From JARICQ01 sp964428475 (GTDB lineage: Bacteria; Bacillota; Clostridia; Tissierellales; Tissierellaceae), in the NCBI GenBank assembly GCA_964428475.1, contig CAYRYO010000066.1, forward strand, positions 1 through 9,033: a DNA stretch of 9,033 bases, in the 5' to 3' direction. Made by a program: the position numbers and the translations under genes. Below are positions 1 to 6,136 of the stretch, in pieces. The number at the start of each line of letters is the position of its first letter. Position 1 is the first letter of the stretch. The notes beneath the pieces were generated by a model. It searched no databases. It was not told the origin of the DNA and worked only from the letters and a program-made list of their open reading frames with translations.

Positions 1-54
1 GTTTAATTGCCATAAAAGCTAAATCTTAATAATTAAATGAAAAAGGAAAAACAA

Positions 55-92
55 TATAAAGGGTGAAGATAATATTATCTTCACCCTTTATA
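55..92 (-). terminator. Rho-independent terminator of prxU
   Basis: This is a perfect 38-nt palindrome (19-bp arms, core GGGTGAAGAT/ATCTTCACCC) that starts 6 nt after the prxU stop codon. On the minus strand it is followed by a T-rich tract (TTGTTTTTCCTTTTTC), as expected for an intrinsic terminator. The plus-strand side lacks a T run, so it probably works only for prxU. Confidence 0.85.
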
Positions 93-98
93 TACTAT

Positions 99-824
99 TT
101 AGTCTTCAAAAGCCTCGCTAACCTTCCAATTCTTCCATACATTACCTACTAGATCTGGTCCAGGCTTTAAAGTGGTCTTTCCTGGTTGCCAGCCTGATGG
201 TGTAACTTCGCCACCTTTAGTTTCTCTAACTAACTGGAATGCTTTTATTTGCCTTAAAGCTTCAGATACATTTCTTCCAACTGGAGGAGTAAGTACTTCA
301 AAAGCCTGAACTACTCCGTCTGGGTCTATGATAAATCTACCTCTAGTGTCAACTCCGCCATCTTCATCATATACTCCATACATAGTACCAATTTTTCCGC
401 CTTGATCTGATAACATTGGATATGGAATATCTTTATTAATCATCTTAGATAGTTCGTGTTCATTCCAAATTTTGTGTACAAATGGAGAATCCACACTCAT
501 TGACAATACTTCTACACCTAAGTCTTTAAAATCTGAATATTTTTCAGCAACTGCTGAAACTTCAGTCGCTCAGACAAAAGTAAAATCTCCTGGATAGAAG
601 CAAAGAAGTACCCATTTTCCTTTATAATCTTCTAAATTAACTTCTATAAACTTTCCATCTTGATAAGCTGGTGCTGTAAACACTGGAGCTGGTTTCCCTA
701 CCATAACCATATTCTGTTTTTCCCCCTTTAAATTAAGTTCTTCAATTTTCTCACTAATTTTTTCTATTGGCTTTGTAGTACTACTACTAGGCTTACTACA
801 ACCCATTTTAATTTCTTTACTCAA
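99..824 (-). CDS. prxU: Selenocysteine-containing peroxiredoxin (PrxU), UGA read as Sec
   Basis: Thiol/selenol peroxidase of the AhpC/2-Cys-like peroxiredoxin family, reducing peroxides in the cytoplasm. A single frame runs through one TGA (570-572). That codon sits where the peroxidatic Cys belongs: the motif reads FYPGDFTFV-Sec-ATE against the family pattern PxxxTxxC. Numbered from the internal ATG at 710, the protein is 203 aa with Sec47, Pro40, Thr44 and a conserved Arg in TRGRF (123-125). As I recall, these match the size and Sec position of Eubacterium acidaminophilum PrxU. The usual resolving-Cys site (VCPxGW) is VTPSGW, so no resolving Cys is present; the only Cys in the core is Cys37. 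The start chosen is TTG 824, 7 nt after AGGAGG, which adds 38 lysine-rich residues. ATG 710, with GGGGG 11 nt upstream, is the alternative. Standard callers would give two fragments (stop at 570; restart at about 506). Confidence 0.93.
542..559 (-). promoter_or_regulatory. Bacterial SECIS hairpin of prxU
   Basis: Perfect 7-bp stem TTTCAGC/GCTGAAA with an AGTT tetraloop, lying inside the coding sequence and starting 10 nt after the UGA, so the apical loop begins 18 nt downstream. Known bacterial SECIS elements have a small apical loop with a G in the first two positions, about 16-37 nt after the UGA; both hold here. It would bind SelB to direct Sec insertion. The role is inferred from position and shape. 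Confidence 0.8.
570..572 (-). other. UGA selenocysteine codon of prxU
   Basis: The in-frame TGA replaces the peroxidatic cysteine codon. Peroxiredoxin similarity continues without a gap on both sides (FTFV before, ATEVSAVAEKY after), so this is a recoded codon rather than a gene end. It encodes Sec47 when counted from ATG 710, or Sec85 from TTG 824. Confidence 0.9.
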
Positions 825-831
825 AAGCACA

Positions 832-837
832 CCTCCT
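832..837 (-). promoter_or_regulatory. Ribosome binding site deciding the prxU upstream start
   Basis: AGGAGG on the minus strand lies 7 nt upstream of the TTG at 822-824. A GTG at 828-830 in the same frame is only 1 nt away, too close to be the start. This site supports translation of the 38-residue N-terminal extension. Confidence 0.6.
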
Positions 838-917
838 ATAAATATTATCTATAAATAAAGTTTTTGTATAATGAACTTCTATACCATATATACCACTGTA
901 TGATATTTTTAATCATC

Positions 918-968
918 TTAATTATAAAAACACACAATTAATTATTAATTGTGTGTTTTTATAATTAA
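918..968 (-). terminator. Bidirectional terminator after the J-domain/zinc-ribbon operon
   Basis: Perfect inverted repeat with 25-bp arms (918-942 and 944-968) and a one-base centre. The core is CACACAATTAAT/ATTAATTGTGTG, and the T5 run sits just outside the core on both strands. It includes the stop codon of the zinc-ribbon gene (965-967). It ends the minus-strand operon and separates it from prxU downstream; it could also stop plus-strand read-through. Confidence 0.8.
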
Positions 969-1357
969 GATTTTCTATTTATCTTTGTTTTACAATTTGG
1001 ACAAGTTATCTTTATCATGCCTTTTCCTTTTGGAACTCGCAATGATTTTTCACAGTTCGGACATTTAAAGTATTTATAGTCTTTGCTAGATTTAAACTTA
1101 TTAACAGTAGAATTAAGTTTTCTTCGATAAGGATTAACTATATTTAAAAACTTTTTATTTTCTTCAAGTCTTTTATCAATGTTTTTAGAAAATATTCGAT
1201 AGTATAGAAAAACTAAAAGAATAAGAGAAATAACATTTATAATTGTACTCTTTGTAAACATATAGATAACTGAAATAATTATAAATATAACAAGTAAGAA
1301 TTTATTTAATTGATCTACACCATACCTTCCAGCCATAAGTTTTCTTAAGAAATTCAA
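965..1357 (-). CDS. Small membrane protein with C-terminal zinc ribbon
   Basis: This 130-aa protein has two predicted membrane segments (about residues 19-35 and 39-54), a basic middle region and a C-terminal zinc ribbon. The four zinc ligands are two CPNC knuckles, Cys99/Cys102 and Cys119/Cys122, so one Zn(II) is expected. The C-terminal domain is probably cytoplasmic. The start is TTG at 1355-1357, with GGAG 9 nt upstream. It lies 24 nt after the J-domain gene and ends in a strong terminator, so the two form an operon. Zinc knuckles joined to a J-domain are typical of DnaJ, and the pair may be a membrane-tethered chaperone module with these parts on separate chains; this is inference. No specific family was recognised. 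Confidence 0.8.
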   Translation of the reverse strand: MNFLRKLMAGRYGVDQLNKFLLVIFIIISVIYMFTKSTIINVISLILLVFLYYRIFSKNIDKRLEENKKFLNIVNPYRRKLNSTVNKFKSSKDYKYFKCPNCEKSLRVPKGKGMIKITCPNCKTKINRKS

Positions 1358-1381
1358 TTTAAATCGCTCCTTTATATTGTA

Positions 1382-2164
1382 TTAATTCATAGATTTATAT
1401 CTTTCAATATTTTCATCGCTTAAAAAATCATATGCATCGCTTACTTCTTGGAATTTTTCAGTTGCATCAGGTGCTTTGTTTATATCTGGATGAAGTTCTT
1501 TTGCTTTTTTTCTATATGCCAGCTTTATTTGATACTTGTCTGCATCGATTGGTACATCAAGTAAAGCTATGCTATTTTTATATTTTTCTTTAAATGAGAT
1601 ACTTGGGTTTACATATGTATTTCCACCATAGTTGCTATTTCCACCCCAACTACCAGAAGAACTAGATCCTCCAAAGTTTTGATATTGATTCCATTGTTTG
1701 AATCTCTCTTCCCATTCTTTTTGCTGCTGTTTTCTACGTCTTTCTCTTTCAGCTCTTTCTTTTTCCTCTTCCATCTTTCGATATTTATTTCCATATTCAT
1801 TGAATGATTTAAATTCTTCTTTTTTTCCAGAAATTAAGAAGTCTGCTCTATCGTATAGATATTCAGTTACCACATATTTAATATACTTTAAATATGAAAT
1901 AAACTTTGTTCCAAGTATGGGAAATACAACTAAAAACAATATAAGTAGTATAGTAACTGGATTAAATAGAACAAATAATCCAAAAGGACTTATGAAAAAG
2001 AATATTAAAAGACATCCTCCCATGCCTATAAGTGCACCAAAAGCCCTGGCAATATTTTTAACAAATACTACCATAAATTCTGCTATATATATAATGAGAT
2101 TTAAAACTATTTCTAAAAATCTGGCTGTTCCATATACTATATTGCCTGTAAACTTATCTAGCAT
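1382..2164 (-). CDS. Membrane-anchored C-terminal J-domain (DnaJ-like) protein
   Basis: 260 aa. Two or three hydrophobic segments fill the N-terminal part (about residues 12-38, 45-66, 69-90). A charged Glu/Lys/Arg coiled-coil stretch follows (about 115-160), then a Gly/Ser/Asn-rich linker (163-185) and a J-domain at the very C-terminus (about 197-258). The J-domain carries the diagnostic HPD at 225-227, preceded by basic helix II (YRKKAKELHPD), so it should stimulate the ATPase of a DnaK/Hsp70 partner at the membrane. It lacks the G/F region and zinc domain of true DnaJ, so it is not the housekeeping co-chaperone. ATG start at 2164 with GGAG 7 nt upstream. It is the first gene of an operon with the zinc-ribbon protein. 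The substrate is unknown. Confidence 0.87.
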   Translation of the reverse strand: MLDKFTGNIVYGTARFLEIVLNLIIYIAEFMVVFVKNIARAFGALIGMGGCLLIFFFISPFGLFVLFNPVTILLILFLVVFPILGTKFISYLKYIKYVVTEYLYDRADFLISGKKEEFKSFNEYGNKYRKMEEEKERAERERRRKQQQKEWEERFKQWNQYQNFGGSSSSGSWGGNSNYGGNTYVNPSISFKEKYKNSIALLDVPIDADKYQIKLAYRKKAKELHPDINKAPDATEKFQEVSDAYDFLSDENIERYKSMN

Positions 2165-2214
2165 ATAATTACTCCTTTTCTAAATTAAATATTTATTTTT
2201 ATACTTTGTGTTCT

Positions 2215-2243
2215 ATTGTACCATTAAGATAGAGTAGTATAAA
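2215..2243 (-). promoter_or_regulatory. Candidate sigma-A promoter for the J-domain operon
   Basis: On the minus strand, -35 TTTATA (2238-2243), a 17-nt spacer and an extended -10 TGGTACAAT (hexamer TACAAT, 2215-2220), about 50 nt upstream of the ATG at 2164. The -35 is weak (4 of 6), and the extended TG motif may compensate. Confidence 0.5.
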
Positions 2244-2307
2244 GAAAAAAGTTAAAAAAACACAATAATCCCATAATATTATTTGAAATTACTAAAAAAC
2301 AGAAAAA

Positions 2308-2349
2308 ACATCTATAGATAAAACTTAAAGATGTTTTATCTATAGATGT
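2308..2349 (-). terminator. Rho-independent terminator of the PII-like gene
   Basis: 17-bp perfect stem (ACATCTATAGATAAAAC with its complement; arms 2308-2324 and 2333-2349) and an 8-nt loop. It begins 23 nt after the stop codon of the PII-like gene and is followed on the minus strand by TTTTTTCTGTTTTTTAG. Confidence 0.85.
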
Positions 2350-2372
2350 AATTAAAAGATAAGATTGCAAAC

Positions 2373-2729
2373 TTAGCATCCTTTATCTTCTGATGAAATG
2401 GATCCACTGCATCTAATTACTGGAAGTACAAACATAAAACCAGAACCCACAGTGTTTTTTATATCCAATATGTCTTCTATTTTTTGGATTGCACGATTCA
2501 AAGTTTCTTCTTCTCTTATCACGCTTATAAGCGTTTTGTTATACGGTTTACCTTCATTTAAAACATTTCTCAAACTCGCAAATATAGTTTCATTTACATG
2601 ATGATCAAGTAGCAGTTTTCCCATTCCCACACTGTCTAAAGTAGTAGCTCCTACTTCTAATTCATAGAGTGTTTCCAGAATAATATCTAATTTATCCTTT
2701 TGATTTAAAATTAAAAACAAAGCATACAT
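2373..2729 (-). CDS. PII-like small regulatory protein
   Basis: 118 aa. It opens with a beta-strand (YALFLILN), then a helix (KLDIILETLYELEV) and GATTLDSVGMGK, matching the first half of the GlnB/PII fold. It closes with a helix (LNRAIQKIEDILD) and GSGFMFVLPV, which resembles the PII C-terminal GDGKIFVLPV strand. The long T-loop of true GlnB with its modifiable Tyr is absent, so this is a PII-like sensor, not the nitrogen regulator. Start: ATG 2729 has GGAAGGGG 7 nt upstream; the in-frame ATG at 2753 has no Shine-Dalgarno and would add 8 residues. Two Cys (107, 118) lie in a short C-terminal tail. It is divergent from the antiporter gene, and PII-like proteins often regulate a neighbouring transporter, so antiporter control by a nucleotide signal is a reasonable inference. 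Confidence 0.75.
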   Translation of the reverse strand: MYALFLILNQKDKLDIILETLYELEVGATTLDSVGMGKLLLDHHVNETIFASLRNVLNEGKPYNKTLISVIREEETLNRAIQKIEDILDIKNTVGSGFMFVLPVIRCSGSISSEDKGC

Positions 2730-2772
2730 AAAAAGTCCCCTTCCAAGGTACATTTAATTTAATAATAATATT

Positions 2773-2801
2773 ATTATAACAAATATAATAACAGTGAGCA
2801 A
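2773..2801 (-). promoter_or_regulatory. Sigma-A promoter for the PII-like gene
   Basis: On the minus strand, -35 TTGCTC (2796-2801), a 17-nt spacer and a consensus -10 TATAAT (2773-2778). It lies about 45 nt upstream of the ATG chosen at 2729; the ATG at 2753 would leave a leader of only about 13 nt and no ribosome site. Confidence 0.7.
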
Positions 2802-2847
2802 ATATATTTGTTTTCTTGAATTATTGAAAGCTTTTTCTAAAAAGCTA

Positions 2848-2875
2848 TTGAAAAAAATATATATAGGAGTATACT
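2848..2875 (+). promoter_or_regulatory. Sigma-A promoter for the cation/proton antiporter
   Basis: -35 TTGAAA (2848-2853), a 16-nt spacer and -10 TATACT (2870-2875). Transcription would start near 2882, leaving a leader of about 105 nt before the ATG at 2987. I saw no known riboswitch in the leader. It is back-to-back with the PII-like promoter, so the two genes could share a regulator. Confidence 0.6.
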
Positions 2876-2986
2876 AAAGTAGTGCTCAAAAAAAGAAACA
2901 CTACGTAAACCCAACACAAAACTTATAAAAATCTTTTATGCTGAGTTTATGGCAAAATAAATTTATTATAAAAGGTGGAATTATTT

Positions 2987-4186
2987 ATGCATGAACTTTA
3001 TTATGTAGCAGTGATTATATTTTCAGGTATTATTATGGCAAAAGTAGTAGGCAAATTTAAATTGCCACATGTAACAGGATACTTATTAGCAGGAGTACTT
3101 ATTGGGCCTTCTATTTTAAACCTGGTACCTAAAGAAGCAGCGTTGAATATGGGAATAATTTCTGAAGCAGCTCTAGGATTTATTGCATATACAATTGGCA
3201 GTGAGATAAAGATAGAATATCTAAAGAAAGTTGGTAAGTCGCTTATCACAATAACATTATTTGAATCTTTAACACCAATAATCTTAGTCACACTATCTAT
3301 GGTATATATATTCAAACAGTCACTTCCATTTTCGATTACAATAGGTGCCATAGCAGCTGCAACAGCACCTGCGGCAACTATAATGGTAATTAAACAATAT
3401 AAAGCTAAAGGGCCAGTAGTAGATACATTACTTCCCGTAGTAGCAATGGATGATGGTATTGCAATTATTGCATTTGGCATAGCTCTTACAATAGCAAAAT
3501 CACTTGTTAAAGTAGGTGGGAAGTTTAGTTTTATACATGCTTTTTTATTTCCTATAGGAGAAATACTTTTAGCTCTAGGATTGGGATTTATAGTAGGTTT
3601 ATTTTTTAGCTACTTGCTTCCGAAGATTAGAGGAGAAGATGAACTACTTAGTCTTATGATAGCTTTCATATTTATTTCTATAGGGATTTCAGCATTTTTA
3701 AATATTTCAACACTTTTAGTTTGCATGATGATAGGAATTACAGTTGTTAATTTATCGGAAAATAGTGTAAAAACGCTGAATGTAATCGATAGGCTTACCC
3801 CACCCATATTCATAGCATTTTTTACACTGGCTGGAGTTGAACTTGAACTTAGTGTCCTAAAATATGCAGGACTTTTGGGAATAGGCTATATAGTATTTAG
3901 AACGATTGGAAAAGTAGGAGGAGCATTCATAGGGTCAAAGATTGTAAAATCTAACAAAAAGATACAAAAATATCTTGGATTTACATTACTTCCTCAAGCA
4001 GGAGTTGCAATAGGCCTATCTATGATAGCACAAACTGCAATGCCTGAAATAGGAAGTACTATTAGAACAATTATACTTGCATCAACAGTAATATATGAAC
4101 TAGTAGGACCATTAATAGCGAAGACGGCACTAATAAGTGCTGGAGAAATTAAAATCATTCAAAAACCTAAAAAATCTATTATATAA
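2987..4186 (+). CDS. CPA2-family cation/proton antiporter (Na+ or K+/H+)
   Basis: 399-aa integral membrane protein with 11-13 hydrophobic segments across its whole length and no cytosolic RCK/TrkA domain. Family marks include the N-terminal LPHVTGYLLAGVLIGPS (26-42), a TAPAAT unwound-helix motif (126-131), the paired acidic MDDG with Asp155/Asp156, and LPQAGVAIGL (335-344). In the CPA2 group (NapA, KefB types) the Asp-Asp pair binds the cation and protons and is linked to electrogenic exchange. The role is pH or Na+/K+ homeostasis at the cytoplasmic membrane; the ion cannot be told from sequence. ATG 2987 is chosen because AAGGTGG (2972-2978) lies 8 nt upstream; the in-frame GTG at 2975 sits inside that Shine-Dalgarno. 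The gene is monocistronic with its own promoter and terminator and is divergent from the PII-like gene. Confidence 0.88.
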   Translation: MHELYYVAVIIFSGIIMAKVVGKFKLPHVTGYLLAGVLIGPSILNLVPKEAALNMGIISEAALGFIAYTIGSEIKIEYLKKVGKSLITITLFESLTPIILVTLSMVYIFKQSLPFSITIGAIAAATAPAATIMVIKQYKAKGPVVDTLLPVVAMDDGIAIIAFGIALTIAKSLVKVGGKFSFIHAFLFPIGEILLALGLGFIVGLFFSYLLPKIRGEDELLSLMIAFIFISIGISAFLNISTLLVCMMIGITVVNLSENSVKTLNVIDRLTPPIFIAFFTLAGVELELSVLKYAGLLGIGYIVFRTIGKVGGAFIGSKIVKSNKKIQKYLGFTLLPQAGVAIGLSMIAQTAMPEIGSTIRTIILASTVIYELVGPLIAKTALISAGEIKIIQKPKKSII

Positions 4187-4205
4187 TAGATTTTTTAGGT
4201 TTTTG
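4160..4205 (+). terminator. Rho-independent terminator of the antiporter gene
   Basis: Perfect 46-nt palindrome with 23-bp arms (core ACCTAAAAAATCTATTAT and its complement) ending in T5. The stop codon of the antiporter (4184-4186) lies in the centre of the hairpin, so the last residues of the protein are encoded by the left arm. Confidence 0.8.
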
Positions 4206-4267
4206 TGTATAAGAGGCTAATGGGATTAGCACAAGATTATAATATAGATTTAAGACTATTTATAAAA

Positions 4268-4367
4268 NNNNNNNNNNNNNNNNNNNNNNNNNNNNNNNNN
4301 NNNNNNNNNNNNNNNNNNNNNNNNNNNNNNNNNNNNNNNNNNNNNNNNNNNNNNNNNNNNNNNNNNN
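4268..4367. other. Assembly gap (100 N)
   Basis: Exactly 100 N, the conventional size for a scaffold gap of unknown length. It removes the promoter and N-terminal coding part of the betaine-binding protein gene to its right. The 60 bases on its left (4206-4267) hold a TATAAT at 4238-4243 without a good -35 box and no gene I can name. Confidence 0.95.
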
Positions 4368-5256
4368 AGGATGGGATAGTGCCAAATTTCATAATGCAGT
4401 AGCAGGATTCATAGCAGAGAATGCATACGGGTATACTTGGTCATAGATACCAGGATCAAGCACAGTTTTACATGAAGGTGTAATGAATGGCGAAGTAGAT
4501 GTTCATATGGAAGAGTGGACAGATAATTTAGCAACATATAAAGATGACTTAGAAGCAGGAAAATTTCAGGAATTTGGAGTTAACTTTGATGACAACAATC
4601 AAGGTATCTATGTTCCAAGATATGTAATTGAAGGTGACTTAGAAAGAGGAATTGAAGCATCAGCACCAGACCTCAAATATGTTTGGGATTTAAAAGAATA
4701 TCCACATGTATTTCAAGACCAAGATGATAAAGAGAAGGGCGCAATGTATGGAGCAATACCAGGTTGGGAAGTCGATACGATAATACACAATAAATACAAG
4801 CATTACGGATTAGATGAAAACTTCAACTATATTAGACCAGGATCCGATGCAGCACTTTCAGCAGCTATTACAAGTGCATATGAAAAAGGCGAACCTATAG
4901 CAGCATATTACTGGGAACCAACATGGTTAATGGGTAAATATGACTTTGTACTATTACAAGATGAGCCTTTTGACGCTAATACTTATCTAGAAGGTAAAAC
5001 AGCTTTACCAGAAGTAAGAGTAACTATAGGTACAAGCAACGAATTTGCAGATAATGAAGAAAATGCTGAGTTTATAGAATTCCTTGGGAAATATGAGACA
5101 TCAAGTGCTTTAACTTCAGAGGCGTTAGCTCATATGCAAGATACAGGTGATGACTATGAAAATACAGCAAAATGGTTCTTAATAGAAAACGATGATCTTT
5201 TAGCTAAATGGTTAAGTGAAGATGATGCAAATACTATTAGAGAGTCTTTAAAATAG
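4368..5256 (+). pseudogene. Glycine betaine-type ABC substrate-binding protein, 5'-truncated by gap, in-frame TAG
   Basis: Extracellular solute-binding protein of the OpuAC/ProX type, which delivers quaternary amines to the permease. The frame is open from the gap edge (GWDSAKFHNAVAGFIAENAY) and is interrupted by a TAG at 4444-4446. It continues in the same frame with clear family sequence (IPGSSTVLHEGVMNGEVDVH, then MEEWTDN). Downstream features include YVWDLKEYP, a PGWEVDTIIHNKYKHYGL stretch and an aromatic YYWEPTWLMGKYD typical of betaine-binding pockets. The signal peptide, lipobox and first lobe are lost in the gap. A restart at ATG 4483 would give 257 aa without export signals, so it could not function as a binding protein. 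The TAG replaces a residue often acidic in homologues (one base from GAG). It may be a sequencing error near the contig end or true decay. Confidence 0.8.
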
Positions 5257-5267
5257 GAGGAATTTAA

Positions 5268-6136
5268 ATGAATAATTGGTTATTTAATTTTCCTTTTGAG
5301 TTAGATATAAATAAAAATGCAATAGATGAAGGTGTAAGAGCCTTTAGTGTAAAATATGATACGTTTTTTAGTGGAATTAGAAGTTTTTTGCTTAACTTTG
5401 TAAATCTTGTAAATTTAGCATTAGAAAGAGTACCATGGTTTGTATGGATATTATTAGTAGTGCTTGTTTCATGGAAAGTAACTAAAAAACTTTCAAGTGG
5501 AATATTATATGGAGGGCTACTTTTTACAATAGGACTTCTTGGGTTATGGGATGCAATGTATGTAACACTTTCTATAGTCATAGTTTCTGTAATTATATCC
5601 TTGATACTTGGATTTCCACTTGGAGTATTCATAGCATCAAATGATAGAGCAAACAGAATAGCAAGGCCAATATTAGACACTATGCAGACAATGCCAGTAT
5701 TTGTATATTTGATACCAGCATTACTATTTTTTGGACTGGGAAAACCTCCAGCAGTAATAGCTACAACAATATATGCAATAGTACCTATGATAAGACTTAC
5801 AAGCCATGGTATTAGACAAATAGATAAAGAAGTAGTAGAGGCATCACTTTCATTTGGTTCTACAAAAATGCAATCTCTTATAAAGGTTCAAATACCACAG
5901 GCATTACCAACTATAATGACTGGTGTAAATCAGACACTTATGATGGCGATGGCAATGGTAGTTACGACTTCTATGATAGGTGCGGGCTTGGAATGGAAGT
6001 ACTTATAAGTGTAAACAGAGTAGAAATAGGAAGAGGATTAATATCTGGTACAGCAGTTGTAATTATAGCGGTAATATTAGATAGGATTACACAGGGATTG
6101 GCAAAGAGTAGTGAGGTGATATCCGATGGAGAATAA
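5268..6136 (+). pseudogene. Glycine betaine ABC transporter permease, frameshifted near the C-terminus
   Basis: Inner-membrane permease of the OpuAB/ProW family. ATG 5268 follows AGGAGG that overlaps the stop of the binding protein gene, 7 nt away. Hydrophobic segments lie at about 57-69, 77-95, 97-123, 143-157 and 161-177. The EAA coupling loop (EASLSFGSTKMQSLIKVQIP, about 191-210) contacts the ATPase. The frame ends early at 6006-6008 after MIGAGLEWKYL. Shifting frame at the G run near 5984-5987 restores LGMEVLISVNRVEIGRGLIS and 29 more residues, including the last membrane helix (GTAVVIIAVILD), to a stop at 6134-6136. B. subtilis OpuAB-type proteins read GAxGLGMEVL here, so one or four bases are missing. 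The restored length, about 290 aa, is normal, and its stop overlaps the ATPase start by 11 nt, as in a healthy operon. Confidence 0.85.

Noticed and set aside
881..910. Direct repeat TACCATATATACCA upstream of prxU as a PerR or Fur operator
   Set aside because: It does not match the PerR or Fur inverted-repeat consensus; AT-rich chance repeats are common here.
1698..2168. 156-aa plus-strand ORF opposite the J-domain gene
   Set aside because: It is the antisense shadow of a well-supported J-domain gene, and its Ser/Phe-rich composition is typical of reverse-complement frames.
2876..2986. Possible riboswitch in the antiporter leader (GTAGTG/CACTAC hairpin, 2879-2904)
   Set aside because: The stem is only 6 bp, begins at or before the predicted transcript start, and shows no c-di-AMP, fluoride or other known riboswitch core.
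3001..3480. 159-aa minus-strand ORF inside the antiporter gene
   Set aside because: Shadow of the antiporter frame, with no ribosome site and no family similarity.
4205..4402. ORF spanning the N gap
   Set aside because: Half of it is unknown bases; the left part overlaps the antiporter terminator and the right part is out of frame with the binding protein.
4444..4446. TAG as pyrrolysine
   Set aside because: Pyrrolysine is not known in betaine-binding proteins, and TAG serves as the normal stop of this gene and of the MerT-like gene. A base error or decay is more likely.
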